64,000 nucleotides of DNA from Cellulomonas hominis (GTDB taxonomy: Bacteria; Actinomycetota; Actinomycetes; Actinomycetales; Cellulomonadaceae): contig NZ_JACHDN010000001.1 in assembly GCF_014201095.1 (NCBI RefSeq), positions 2,108,001-2,172,000 on the forward strand, in the 5' to 3' direction. A program made the translations under genes and the position numbers. This document shows, piece by piece, positions 24,984 to 33,495 of this stretch; positions within the stretch are counted from its first letter, which is position 1; every line of letters starts with the position of its first letter. The notes below the pieces were generated by a model. The model was not told the origin of the DNA. It did not search any database and worked only from the letters and a program-made list of their open reading frames with translations.

Positions 24984-25606
24984 CGTCCGCCAAGGTCGCC
25001 CGGGAACGGCGGGCCGTCGCGCTCGCGCAGGTCCGCGAGGAGCAGCGCCAGCACGACAGGCGCCGCAAGCTGGTCATGACCGGCGCGTCGGCGCTGGTCG
25101 TCGGCCTGATCGTGGCGGTCGTGACCGCAGCCCTGCTCAGCGCACGCGAGACCACCTCCAGCGACCTCGGGCCCGCACCGGACTTCACGCTGCAGGCAAG
25201 CGACGGCTCGAGCGTCACGCTCTCAGACTTCCGCGGTTCGCCGGTCGTGCTGTACTTCAACGAGGGCGCCGGCTGCGGGTCCTGCCTGCAGCAGATGGGC
25301 GAGATCGAGAAGGACCCCGCCTTCGCGGAGGCCGGCATCACCGTCCTGCCCATCGTGATGAACACGGCCGAGCAGATCAGTGCCGACATGAAGACCTACG
25401 GCGTCACCACGCCGTTCCTGCTCGACGACGGGACCGTCTCCGACGAGTACGGCACCCTCGGTACCGGCATGCACGAGGGGCTGCCCGGACACAGCTTCGT
25501 GCTGGTCGACGCCGACGGCGAGCGTGCGTGGTCCGGCAACTACCCGTCCATGTGGCTCGCGCCGCAGGACCTGCTCAAGGAAGTCCAGGCCCGGCTGCCT
25601 GGCTGA
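24980..25606 (+). CDS. Membrane-anchored TlpA/AhpC-TSA-like redoxin
   Basis: 208 aa. An N-terminal basic cytoplasmic stretch and one membrane helix (about 34-55) are followed by a redoxin domain (APDFTLQASDGSSVTLSDFRG). The active site is GAGCGSCLQQMGEIE, a CGSC pair. It faces outside and is the likely partner of the CcdA-like protein. A copper-linked function, such as keeping exported thiols reduced, is inferred from the island. Confidence 0.85.
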   Translation: MTSAKVARERRAVALAQVREEQRQHDRRRKLVMTGASALVVGLIVAVVTAALLSARETTSSDLGPAPDFTLQASDGSSVTLSDFRGSPVVLYFNEGAGCGSCLQQMGEIEKDPAFAEAGITVLPIVMNTAEQISADMKTYGVTTPFLLDDGTVSDEYGTLGTGMHEGLPGHSFVLVDADGERAWSGNYPSMWLAPQDLLKEVQARLPG

Positions 25607-25633
25607 CACCACCCACCGACCAGAGGAGAGTCC

Positions 25634-25771
25634 ATGAGCGACAGCTGCTGCCAGTCCAGCACCACAGAGACCACAACCCCGACCCACGAGTGCTGCGGTG
25701 GGACTCGCTGTGGTGGCGCCACCGCCGACGAGCACATCGCGGCCGACAGCACCACCACGCCCGTCGCCTGA
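25634..25771 (+). CDS. 45-aa cysteine-rich peptide, candidate metal-binding protein
   Basis: ATG 25634 follows a strong GAGGAG site. The peptide has five Cys in MSDSCCQSS, ECCGG and TRCGG, two His and many Thr. It has no signal peptide and no hydrophobic stretch. It lies 27 bp after the redoxin gene and 43 bp before DUF305, in the same direction, so it is probably co-transcribed. The Cys pattern would suit Cu(I) binding. No family is recognised. Confidence 0.65.
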   Translation: MSDSCCQSSTTETTTPTHECCGGTRCGGATADEHIAADSTTTPVA

Positions 25772-25814
25772 CCTCCGGCACGCGACGAGCCTCAGCCGAC
25801 CGAGGAGCAACCGC

Positions 25815-26432
25815 ATGTCCCCGAAGAACACCCGAGCCGTCGCCGCCGTGGCAGCGACCCTCACGCTCGGCGTCCTGCTCAGCGCCTGCTCGACGGGCGA
25901 GCCGTCCACGCCCGACCAGCAGAGCCCCGCAGGAGCGTCCAGCGCGGCGGCGACGTCCGTCGAGCACAACGACGCCGACGTCGAGTTCGCGCAGATGATG
26001 ATCCTGCACCACCAGGGCGCGCTCGACATGGCCGTGCTCGCCGAGGGCCGCGCCCAGAGCGAGCCCGTGCAGGAGCTCGCCGCGCGGATCCAGTTCGCCC
26101 AGCAGCCCGAGATCGATCTCATGACGTCGTGGCTGCAGACGTGGGGTGAGGAGCCAGCGGAGGCCGACGACTCCATGGGCGGCATGGACCACTCCGGTCA
26201 GAGCACCGGGATGGCCGATGACGACCAGATGCAGCAACTTCAGGACGCCGGCGCCGAGTTCGACCGCATGTTCCTCGAGATGATGGTCGACCACCACACC
26301 GGCGCCATCACCATGTCCGAGGACTACCGGAACCGCGGCCAGAACGAGGACGCCCTTCAGCTCGCAGACAAGATCATCGCCGACCAGACCACCGAGATCG
26401 CGGAAATGAAGGGCCTGCTCTCCGAACTGTGA
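25815..26432 (+). CDS. DUF305 lipoprotein
   Basis: 205 aa from ATG 25815 (CGAGGAG upstream). Lipobox LLSACS gives acylated Cys25. DUF305 features are FAQMMILHHQGALDMA and FLEMMVDHHTGAITMSE, with paired His and Met, and a Met/His stretch DDSMGGMDHSGQSTGMADDDQM between them. The His/Met content fits copper binding outside the cell. DUF305 proteins are common in copper resistance clusters; the exact role is not settled. It would be a client of the lgt gene in the island. Confidence 0.87.
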   Translation: MSPKNTRAVAAVAATLTLGVLLSACSTGEPSTPDQQSPAGASSAAATSVEHNDADVEFAQMMILHHQGALDMAVLAEGRAQSEPVQELAARIQFAQQPEIDLMTSWLQTWGEEPAEADDSMGGMDHSGQSTGMADDDQMQQLQDAGAEFDRMFLEMMVDHHTGAITMSEDYRNRGQNEDALQLADKIIADQTTEIAEMKGLLSEL

Positions 26433-26446
26433 TCCGCGCCTGAGTT

Positions 26447-26484
26447 GCGACGCCACCGGACCGCCCCCGTTCCGGTGGCGTCGC
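26447..26484 (+). terminator. Rho-independent-type terminator after DUF305
   Basis: A perfect 14-bp stem (GCGACGCCACCGGA with its complement) encloses a 10-nt loop and is followed by TGCATTTC. It ends the redox/Cys-rich/DUF305 operon. Confidence 0.8.
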
Positions 26485-26525
26485 TGCATTTCACCCGGCG
26501 AGAGTGCGCGCTCGAGACACGGACC

Positions 26526-26565
26526 CTTGATCAAGACTTGACCGCAGTGACGGACAGCCTTCATT
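26526..26565 (+). promoter_or_regulatory. 11-bp-period direct repeats (site d)
   Basis: CTTGATC-AAGA-CTTGACC at 26526-26543, then CTTCATT at 26559-26565, exactly 22 bp after the second heptamer, so all three lie on one 11-bp phase. The start codon of the DUF2933 gene is 42 bp further on. Confidence 0.62.
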
Positions 26566-26606
26566 CCGGGCGATCACAATGAAGACAACGAATCCGGCAC
26601 TAGCGA

Positions 26607-26903
26607 ATGGAGCACGACGTGATCAGGCATCACCTCAAGCACATGGCAATCGGAGCAGTGGTCGTCCTGGCGCTGCTTCTCGCGTTCGGTGTCGACCTGT
26701 CCAGGGCTTTGCCCTACGCGCTGCTGCTCGCCTGCCCGCTGGGAATGATCGGCATGATGTTCTTCATGGGTCGCGGCAACGGACACGGTCACGAGGGACA
26801 CCACGGGCCGAACACGCACGGGCACGGCCACGACAGGGCTGTGGACGCGGAACCCCCCGTCGGCGGCGGTCTGACCCGTGAGGACCACGAGCGCATTCCC
26901 TGA
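26607..26903 (+). CDS. DUF2933 family small membrane protein
   Basis: 98 aa. Two membrane helices (about 13-30 and 35-55, LLACPLGMIGMMFFMG) with a Met-rich second helix, then a His/Gly-rich tail GNGHGHEGHHGPNTHGHGHD. The layout fits DUF2933 proteins linked to copper resistance. The tail probably binds metal. It is followed by a strong terminator. Confidence 0.82.
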   Translation: MEHDVIRHHLKHMAIGAVVVLALLLAFGVDLSRALPYALLLACPLGMIGMMFFMGRGNGHGHEGHHGPNTHGHGHDRAVDAEPPVGGGLTREDHERIP

Positions 26904-26926
26904 GCGCACCCGAGACATCCCCCTGT

Positions 26927-26960
26927 GACGGCGTCGCACCACTAGCGGTGCGACGCCGTC
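26927..26960. terminator. Strong hairpin between convergent genes
   Basis: A perfect 14-bp stem (GACGGCGTCGCACC and its complement) with a 6-nt loop ACTAGC. It lies between the DUF2933 gene and the converging VanY-like gene and can serve both directions. Confidence 0.85.
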
Positions 26961-27012
26961 TTCCCTGCGCGTTTCGACGCGAGCCGTCCAATGAGGGCGT
27001 CACCGAACCGGC

Positions 27013-28422
27013 TCACCCGATGTACTCCCAATGCCATGGCTCCGGCTTCGAGCCCGAGGCGCGCGCCCAGCTCGGAAGCGTCCAGCCGTACTCGCCTGCG
27101 TGATCGAGCAGCCAATCGTGCTCGCGAGTCCCGAACGACGACGCTCCGCCGCCGAAGTCGACCGCGATCCCCGTGCCATGGTTCGACGTGCCGGGAGTGG
27201 CACACAGGCTTCCCTTGTTCTCTCTGCATGCGACCTGTGCCGCGTACGAGCGGTAGGAGTCGGTCACCTTCAAGGAGGCGCCGAACGCGGCCTCGAACGC
27301 GAGGTTGAGCTCCTCGAGCGCGTCGGTAGCGTCGCACCGCTGCCGGTGGGCAGGGGCGAAGTCCAGCTCGCACAGGGCGCTTACCGGGATGCGTCCGTTC
27401 GCATACTCGTCGAGAGATGTCCGTTGCGCCTGCTTGCGGGCGGCCGCCTCTTCCTCTGCTGCGCGAGCGGCGATCGCTGCAGCGGCCGCCTCCTCAGCCT
27501 GGGTCGTGAGCGCACGCAACTCAGTGGTGAGGGCCGCTACAAAGCTGGCCTGGGTGAGCACCATCGCGGCGGCCGGATCCGCCGGGACCCGCTCTTCGGC
27601 GTCCGGATCCACCGGGCTCACCGCCGGTGCGGACGCGGCCGAGACCCCCGGGACTGCCGTGCCGGTCGCGGTCACAGACGGCTCCGGAAAGCCGCCCTGG
27701 GCGGCGACCACCGCAGCGAGGGGTTGTACGGGGGCGGGCAGTTGAGCTGGCTGCAGTGACGTAACGGCCGGTTGCGCGGCCTGAGTCGCAGCGACAACTG
27801 TCCGCAGGGAACTGATGGCGGCGTCGAGCTCCTGGGTCGCAGCGACCGGAACTGCCGCAAGGGAAGCGGCGAGCTTCGCCGCTTCGGCCTGTTCGAGGCT
27901 CTGACGGGCCGTGGCTACGGCCTCTTGACGGTCCCGGACTACCTCCGCGGCGGGAAACTGGGTACCTGGTGCTGGCGATACCTGCCGCGCGCCCTGAAGG
28001 TCTCTGGCGACGCCCTGCTGTGAACCTAGAAGCGACACGGAGCCGAACCCGGCAACGCCCAACGCGACCGCCGCAACCAGCGCGCCCTTCGCTGCACCGC
28101 GTCTGCGTCGGGCCCGGTACTGCCTGCGCAGGTCCGCGCGTGACTGGGCCAGATAGCGTGTGGTGGGTCGGATCGGCTGTGGTGGCGTTGCGGCACCGGC
28201 CGGCCTGGCGAACTCATCGAGCACGTTCGGTTCGAGGCGCGCGTGGCGCCCTCGAGCCGACAGCATCCCAGAGTCAGGCGTGTCGAGACCCGGCTCCTCG
28301 GCCAGTCCCGGCTGGCGGTGAAGGGCCCTTCTGCCGCTTGGGTGCGACCCGGAGGACTCGGCCGCGGCGTCCACCGGGTCGGCAGAGCGATGACGAGCCG
28401 GTGCGGCCCGACGACCCGTCAC
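27013..28422 (-). CDS. VanY-like D-alanyl-D-alanine carboxypeptidase (M15B)
   Basis: 469 aa from GTG 28422 (GAGGG 8 nt upstream); ATG 28266 is an alternative. A disordered cytoplasmic part is followed by one membrane helix (about 112-135), an Ala/Pro-rich stalk with coiled-coil segments, and a C-terminal M15 domain. Zinc/active-site motifs are SNHGTGIAVDFGGG (SxHxxGxAxD) and EPWHWEYIG. It should trim stem peptides at the wall. The operator at 28508-28525 lies 86 bp upstream. Confidence 0.85.
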   Translation of the reverse strand: MTGRRAAPARHRSADPVDAAAESSGSHPSGRRALHRQPGLAEEPGLDTPDSGMLSARGRHARLEPNVLDEFARPAGAATPPQPIRPTTRYLAQSRADLRRQYRARRRRGAAKGALVAAVALGVAGFGSVSLLGSQQGVARDLQGARQVSPAPGTQFPAAEVVRDRQEAVATARQSLEQAEAAKLAASLAAVPVAATQELDAAISSLRTVVAATQAAQPAVTSLQPAQLPAPVQPLAAVVAAQGGFPEPSVTATGTAVPGVSAASAPAVSPVDPDAEERVPADPAAAMVLTQASFVAALTTELRALTTQAEEAAAAAIAARAAEEEAAARKQAQRTSLDEYANGRIPVSALCELDFAPAHRQRCDATDALEELNLAFEAAFGASLKVTDSYRSYAAQVACRENKGSLCATPGTSNHGTGIAVDFGGGASSFGTREHDWLLDHAGEYGWTLPSWARASGSKPEPWHWEYIG

Positions 28423-28507
28423 CGCCCGGCCCTCACGGAGACTACGTCACGAAGATCAAGCACGGGAAACAGCCTGAACGGCATCGGGGAACCCTCTGTT
28501 GGTTCCT

Positions 28508-28525
28508 GATGAAGGTTCGATCAGG
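28508..28525 (-). promoter_or_regulatory. 11-bp-period direct repeat (site f)
   Basis: On the minus strand CCTGATC-GAAC-CTTCATC, 86 bp before the VanY-like gene. Spacing and orientation nearly match site a before the M23 operon (82 bp). Confidence 0.6.
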
Positions 28526-28564
28526 GCGCTCGGGCGCCAGCTCGATCCGGCGGGACGAAGTCTG

Positions 28565-28978
28565 CTAGTGATGCGCGTCGTGCTCGGCAGGTGTCACGGG
28601 CGAGTCGGGGGTCTCCACGGGATCGCCGCTGATCAGAGGCCCGACCACGGTCGTCGAAACGACGAAAGCAGCGGCGAACACCAACAACGCCACCCCTGGC
28701 GCCCACCAGGAATTGAAGCGACGACGAAGTCTGATCAGCATGGGAATGGAGGCGATCAGCCCGAGGGCGCCGAACAGTGCGGTGCCGCCCGCACCCGCCA
28801 CGAGCGCAGTCCCGACCAGCGGGCCGATGTGGTGCAGAACGTGAGGAGCCAGGCCGACGACGACACCCGTCACCCCGGTGACCGCCGTCCAAGCCGCGCG
28901 CAACGGACGACGCTTGGGTGAGGCTTCAGCGCGCTCGTCGATCGTGATGGCGCTGCGCTCGAGCTCTGGCTCTGTCAT
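28565..28978 (-). CDS. Small membrane protein of the copper island, unknown function
   Basis: 137 aa with three hydrophobic stretches (about 30-50, 55-82, 93-115) and a charged N-terminus. The C-terminus ends EHDAHH. The Gly/Ala-rich helices (VGTALVAGAGGTALFGALGLIASIP) have no catalytic motif. I do not recognise the family. It sits between the VanY-like gene and an IS remnant, in the same direction as lnt and copA. Its terminal His suggests metal contact, which is only a guess. Confidence 0.65.
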   Translation of the reverse strand: MTEPELERSAITIDERAEASPKRRPLRAAWTAVTGVTGVVVGLAPHVLHHIGPLVGTALVAGAGGTALFGALGLIASIPMLIRLRRRFNSWWAPGVALLVFAAAFVVSTTVVGPLISGDPVETPDSPVTPAEHDAHH

Positions 28979-29059
28979 GCGTCCATCGTCTGTACGCTTC
29001 GCCGGGCGTCCGGTCGAGCCGCGATGAAGATCCCGCTAAGGATCCGTTGACTGGTGTCT

Positions 29060-29581
29060 GTCTCGTGCCGGGTTCAGTGGAGGCTGGGAACTGACGCGAC
29101 GGCAGCCGGGGCCGGGTTGTGCCGGTAGTGGTTGTCCTCGAACACGGTCGGTAGGACCAGGCCGATCTCGCCGTGCACGCGTCGGCGGTGGAACCAGTCG
29201 GTGTACTCGGCGTTGGCGACCTCGAGATCGTCGATGCTGCGCCAGGGGCCACGGTTGCGGACGAGCCGGCCTTGAACAGCGAGTTGAATGCCTCGGCGAG
29301 GGCATTGTCGTATGGGTCGCCGGTCCAGCCGACCAAGGACGCGCTACGCAGGATCGCGTTCGACGTGCGCAGCTCGCGGTTCTCCCGCTCGAGTTCGGCG
29401 GTCCGCTGCGCATCGCTTGTGCCCGGCCCAGGTCGCTCGCCGGCATCGATCTCGCCCAGGTGACCCAGTTGCGCAGCGTCCCGGGGTTGATCCCCAGCTG
29501 CTCGGCGACCCGAGCTCTACGTGCTGCAATGACCCTCATCCTTCCCAGGATTGAGAGCCTCTGTCAGACCCGGCACGAGAC
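29060..29581 (-). mobile_element. IS3-family remnant with internal deletion
   Basis: About 520 bp with 14-bp terminal repeats GTCTCGTGCCGGGT (29060-29073, inverted at 29568-29581). On the minus strand an orfA start (VAEQLGINPGTLRNWV) and the end of its zipper are fused to the far end of orfB (GWTGDPYDNALAEAFNSLF). After a frameshift the frame is RNRGPWRSIDDLEVANAEY. The catalytic core is lost, so it cannot transpose itself; the repeats may still be mobilised in trans. Confidence 0.82.
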
Positions 29582-29592
29582 GGTCCGGCGCC

Positions 29593-31308
29593 TCAATCGC
29601 TCTCTTGCGGGTGGCTTCGCGAGTGACCCCCGGCATGAGCATCGACTGGTGTGCCGTCACTCGCGCTGCTGCGGTGTCTCCAGAGTCGCCGGTTCTTCCT
29701 CGAGGAGTCACGCCTGCTCGTGCGAGATGCGACGACGCCCGCCACGAACGCGATGACCGACAAGACGACCGCGGTCGTCACGGGGATGTCACCGAGCCGG
29801 TCTGCCGGTGTCAGGCTGGTGCGTAGCGGCAGCTGTGCGGTCAGTGCATCGCCGGTGAACAGGTTCGTGCGCTGTTGGACCGTGCCGTCGGGTCCGACGA
29901 TCGCCGAGATGCCGACGGTGGAGACCTGGACCGCGGCCCTGCCGTGCTCGACCGCGCGCAACCGGGTCATCGCGAGCTGCTGGGTGGCCTCGGCAGTCCA
30001 GCCGAACGAGGAGTTGTTCGTCGGCACCACGAGCAACTGTGCGCCTTCGAGCACGGCCGTGCGAACGACGTCGTCGAACGCGACCTCGAAGCAGATCGGG
30101 GTTGCCAACTGAACCGTGCGACCAAGCCGCGGCACGGTGAGCGGCACGACCGCCGGCTCCCCGCCCGGCAAGGCGTCCGTGCGGACGCGGTCGACCTCAC
30201 GGGAGAACAACCTGATCAGCCCCCGGACAGGGATGTACTCGCCGAACGGCACGACGCGCTGCTTGGAGTAGTCGAACACGGGGCCGCGACGGGGTTCCCA
30301 CAGCAGCATCTGGACGTGACGGCCCGCGGGCAGGCGGTGGTCGGCACCGAGCAGGATCGGGGCGTCGATCCTCGCGGCGACCCGATCTACCTCAGCGGAG
30401 GCTTCGAGGTCTACCCGCGGATCGATGTCCGTAGCGTTCTCCGGCCATAGGACGACGTCGTACTCCCCGGGGTCTGCGTCGTCGAGCAGGGCGACCGTAC
30501 CGGCGACATGGTTGTCAAGAACCGCGCGGCGCCGATCGGTGGGCGCTGCACCTTCCTCGGGGACGTTGCCTTGAACGGCAGCCACGCGCAAGGTCCCGGA
30601 CTGCGCCGCCGTGGAGAAGGGGATAGCTGCGGCCAACACGGGCAGCGCAGCCACGAGCACCGTCGTCGCGGCCGCTCGTCGTCGATTCCCCCGGCGCAGC
30701 GTCGACCAGGCGGCTGCGACGAGGAAGCCCGCGAGCGCGACCCCAGCCGACACCAGCGGCGCCCCGCCCAGCCACGCCAGTCCTAGCAGCGGTCCGTCGG
30801 TCTGCGAGAACGCCAGGCGACCCCAAGGAAACCCGCCGAACGGCCAACTCGACCGCAACTGTTCGCCGGCCACCCAGGTGACGGTGAACGCCAGCGCTGC
30901 CGGCGGCGTGCGTCGCAGCCACGATGCGCGCCGGGTGATGGCCCACACTGCGCACACCACACTGATGATCGCCGACTGGATCCCGGCGAGCGCCAGCCAG
31001 GGGAGGGTCCCGGCCGCGGTGCGCGCCCACCACAGGTGCGGCGCGAAGAAGGCAAGTCCCCACACCAGCCCAACGAGCGCAGCCCACCCCGCACTGCCCC
31101 GACGTAGTGCCAAGACCAGCAACGAGACTCCGACAGTCGCGAGCGGCCACCACGAGCGGTCGGGGAAAGCAGCCTCGGTGAGCAGGCCGCCGACTGCGGC
31201 TTGGGCCAACCCGAGCCACCGGCGCCCTGCGTCGGCGGGCGTGACCATGACGAGGCGGGCGGCCAAGGGAGTGCCGCCGACCTCGCCGGGAAGCAGGTTT
31301 TGCGTCAT
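29593..31308 (-). CDS. lnt: Apolipoprotein N-acyltransferase
   Basis: 571 aa from ATG 31308, translationally coupled (TGATG) to a small upstream gene. The N-terminal half holds six or so membrane helices. The C-terminal half is a carbon-nitrogen hydrolase domain with the triad Glu290 (LWPENATD), Lys349 (DYSKQRVVPFGEY) and Cys406 (ATPICFEVAFDD), followed by a last helix and a basic/His tail. It should add the third acyl chain to lipoproteins. Presence in a mobile copper island together with two lgt genes is notable. Confidence 0.9.
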   Translation of the reverse strand: MTQNLLPGEVGGTPLAARLVMVTPADAGRRWLGLAQAAVGGLLTEAAFPDRSWWPLATVGVSLLVLALRRGSAGWAALVGLVWGLAFFAPHLWWARTAAGTLPWLALAGIQSAIISVVCAVWAITRRASWLRRTPPAALAFTVTWVAGEQLRSSWPFGGFPWGRLAFSQTDGPLLGLAWLGGAPLVSAGVALAGFLVAAAWSTLRRGNRRRAAATTVLVAALPVLAAAIPFSTAAQSGTLRVAAVQGNVPEEGAAPTDRRRAVLDNHVAGTVALLDDADPGEYDVVLWPENATDIDPRVDLEASAEVDRVAARIDAPILLGADHRLPAGRHVQMLLWEPRRGPVFDYSKQRVVPFGEYIPVRGLIRLFSREVDRVRTDALPGGEPAVVPLTVPRLGRTVQLATPICFEVAFDDVVRTAVLEGAQLLVVPTNNSSFGWTAEATQQLAMTRLRAVEHGRAAVQVSTVGISAIVGPDGTVQQRTNLFTGDALTAQLPLRTSLTPADRLGDIPVTTAVVLSVIAFVAGVVASRTSRRDSSRKNRRLWRHRSSASDGTPVDAHAGGHSRSHPQESD

Positions 31309-31538
31309 CAGTACTGCTTGACGACACCACGACCGACGACGGCGCCACCGAGAGTCGCACGCAGGCATCGCTTGATCGCCAGACGCCGAGGGGTGAGCAC
31401 CCCGTCTCGCTGCAGCGCAGGAGATGGCCGATGCCGCGCACGGCTGGTCGCGTGCGTGAGGGCCTCGCGGCGGGTGTGCCCCGATTCCGGCCCCTGCGTC
31501 GTAGCGCGACCAATGAGCGCTACTGCCTGTCGAGACAT
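31308..31538 (-). CDS. Small basic protein coupled to lnt
   Basis: 76 aa with an ideal AGGAGG 7 nt before ATG 31538, and a stop that overlaps the lnt start (TGATG). The sequence is basic and Arg-rich, with a C-terminal segment RRLAIKRCLRATLGGAVVGRGVVKQY that could be a short amphipathic helix. No homologue is recognised. The ribosome site and coupling are the main evidence; it may be a leader peptide that sets lnt translation. Confidence 0.5.
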   Translation of the reverse strand: MSRQAVALIGRATTQGPESGHTRREALTHATSRARHRPSPALQRDGVLTPRRLAIKRCLRATLGGAVVGRGVVKQY

Positions 31539-31745
31539 CCGAACCCTCCTGAACGGTGGTCATTGCCGATTGACGCGATGGCGGGGATGCGCACGCGCGC
31601 GGGTTTCGAGACGTTGCGGTCGGGTGCTGCCGAGCGGAAGGTCTGGTGGTCGACACGGGCGGCCCGAGCCGTCCGCCAGAAACGGGTGCCGGCCGAAACC
31701 GCGGACCCCGGCCTTGCGGGTGGTGCAACTGCGATGGAGCGGTGG

Positions 31746-33062
31746 CTAGGCCAAGCTGAGGACAGCGGCCGACACGATCAGAACTGTGGGAGCGACGATC
31801 AGCATCACGGTTCGTCCGTACCTGGTGAGTCTGCGAAGCCCTCGCAGGGGAAACAGGATCTGACGCACGAGGACATACGCAGCGAGACCCCCGAGGAACA
31901 GGAGGCCCGCCGACGCTTGCGGGGCCAGGCCGGCGATGAGCCCGGTCACCAGGGCGAGGAGCGCCGCGCTCGACGACTCCAGGAGCTGGACGGGGACCCG
32001 TCGCATGCCAATGCGACGATCCGAGGACCACAGGCCCCAGCGCGACGTGGTCGGCACGCCAGCGCAGCACCCAGCGAACAAGCAGCCCAGACGACCGACG
32101 GCTTGACCGAGGAGTAGAGCGGGGATGGAGGCGTCCAGCAGGTGCCCCACACTCACGCCCGATGCCCACCCTCCCAGCACGAACACCGCTACCGCGGTGA
32201 TGATGAAGCCCTGCAGGCTCAAGCCGGTCAATCCGGCGACCCTGCTCTCCCTGGAGTGGGTGAGCACGTAGTAGACCTTCGCGCCGAACAATCCGAGAGC
32301 GCCGGCCGCGAGCGCCAGGAGCAGGACGCGAACGGTGACCAACCCGTGCACCGGCGCCAGAAGGCCGAGGACCGCCAGGCCGAGGACGAACCCCAGACCC
32401 ACCATCACGGGCCACGAGCCGGGCACGACACCGGGAGCCAGAGCGAGTGTCGCCGGGGCGTACGCCGACCGGCCCACCTTCTCGACGGTCGGGAGCCGCA
32501 CCGCCTTGGAGGTGTCGCCGCCTCGCGGGGCGGCGACGGCTTCGGCCCTGACCTTCCAGCGCCCCGCACCCTTGCCCGATATGCGCTGGGTCACGGCGAC
32601 GGGTCCGTGCTCGGCCCGGATGTCGCGAAGCCTCGCCACGACCTGGAAGTCGTCCGCGTCGCCGCGGTCACCGACGACGTCGAGTCGGCTGCCCGTGAAG
32701 CGCATGGCCACGTCGTACGGCTCCGGGCCGGCCGGCGGTGTGAACCAGTAGCTGACACCGACAGCCTGGGGTTCGACGTCCGCGACGGCCCCGACCGGCG
32801 AAGCGACGAACTGCAGCGTCGTCGCGGGGTTCGCGACCCCGGACAGCCGCGCGAGCCTCGGAGTGTCGATCAACGGCGTTGGAGTCGGGGCAGGTGCACG
32901 CACCGCCGGTCGCTGTCGTGCAGGCTGCGGCGCCGGGACGACGCGGAACGCAGATCCACGCAGGTCCAGCCTCGGTCCCTCCGGGGTGGGGTATGTGGCA
33001 GGGGCGGACCGCGCGGCGTGGCGTTCCGTCGCCACGGGGCGGGGTCGCTTCTTCTTGGGCAT
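31746..33062 (-). CDS. Lgt-like membrane protein with soluble N-terminal domain
   Basis: 438 aa from ATG 33062 (GGAG upstream). Residues 1-205 form a Pro-rich, largely beta soluble region (ATTLQFVASPVGAVADVEP, PYDVAMRFTGSRLDVVGD). Residues 210-438 carry about seven helices with an Lgt-like core GQAVGRLGCLFAGCCAG and RRVPVQLLESSSAALLALV. As in the lgt at 20.8 kb, GRLGC replaces GRxGN, and an extra CC pair is present. It may modify lipoproteins under copper or have another lipid-transfer role. Confidence 0.72.
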   Translation of the reverse strand: MPKKKRPRPVATERHAARSAPATYPTPEGPRLDLRGSAFRVVPAPQPARQRPAVRAPAPTPTPLIDTPRLARLSGVANPATTLQFVASPVGAVADVEPQAVGVSYWFTPPAGPEPYDVAMRFTGSRLDVVGDRGDADDFQVVARLRDIRAEHGPVAVTQRISGKGAGRWKVRAEAVAAPRGGDTSKAVRLPTVEKVGRSAYAPATLALAPGVVPGSWPVMVGLGFVLGLAVLGLLAPVHGLVTVRVLLLALAAGALGLFGAKVYYVLTHSRESRVAGLTGLSLQGFIITAVAVFVLGGWASGVSVGHLLDASIPALLLGQAVGRLGCLFAGCCAGVPTTSRWGLWSSDRRIGMRRVPVQLLESSSAALLALVTGLIAGLAPQASAGLLFLGGLAAYVLVRQILFPLRGLRRLTRYGRTVMLIVAPTVLIVSAAVLSLA

Positions 33063-33170
33063 GGCCTGCTCCAGGGGTTGATCCGTGCCAGGGCGGGGCC
33101 GGCAGCACGCGCCTCGGCCGGTCGGGTCGTGCGTCCGCCGTGCACCGTGGTGGCGTGACGGGTCGGCCGG

Positions 33171-33452
33171 TCAGCTACGGACTAGTCGGGCGATGGCGGC
33201 TGAAGCTTCCTGCACCTTGTCGTCGTGGACGTTGCCGCCGACCTGGGCGGCCTCGGCCAGGCAGTGGTGCAGGTGGTCATCGAGCAACAGCAGACCTACC
33301 GATTGCAGCGCCCGCGTCGTGGCGGACACCTGGGTCAGGATGTCGATGCAGTACGCGTCGGAGTCAACCATCCGGGCGACTCCGCGAACCTGTCCCTCGA
33401 TTCGGCGCAACCGGGCCAGGAGGGCGTCGCGCTCCGTCGGTGTGGCGGTCAT
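33171..33452 (-). CDS. csoR: CsoR-family copper-sensing repressor
   Basis: 93 aa from ATG 33452; AGGAGG is spaced for this ATG rather than the one at 33458. All-helical fold with the Cu(I) ligands Cys35 (SDAYCIDIL), His60 and Cys64 (LDDHLHHCL), the spacing of M. tuberculosis CsoR. RLRRIEGQVRG is the conserved DNA-contacting start. It is 43 bp after copA. Palindromes before copA (36382) and copB (48754) are its likely operators. Confidence 0.92.
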   Translation of the reverse strand: MTATPTERDALLARLRRIEGQVRGVARMVDSDAYCIDILTQVSATTRALQSVGLLLLDDHLHHCLAEAAQVGGNVHDDKVQEASAAIARLVRS

Positions 33453-33495
33453 CTCCATCCCTCCTGGCCCGAAGCTGCCGGTCTCGACGAGGTGG

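Noticed and set aside
26764..27003. Minus-strand Arg-rich ORF across the DUF2933 terminator
   Set aside because: Crosses a strong hairpin and is antisense to a supported gene.
28454..28460. GATCAAG before the VanY-like gene as another operator
   Set aside because: No second heptamer at 11-bp spacing on either side.
29593..32415. A 940-aa frame covering lnt and more
   Set aside because: Everything before ATG 31308 has Arg/Pro-rich shadow composition, and the coupled start at 31308 fits Lnt length.
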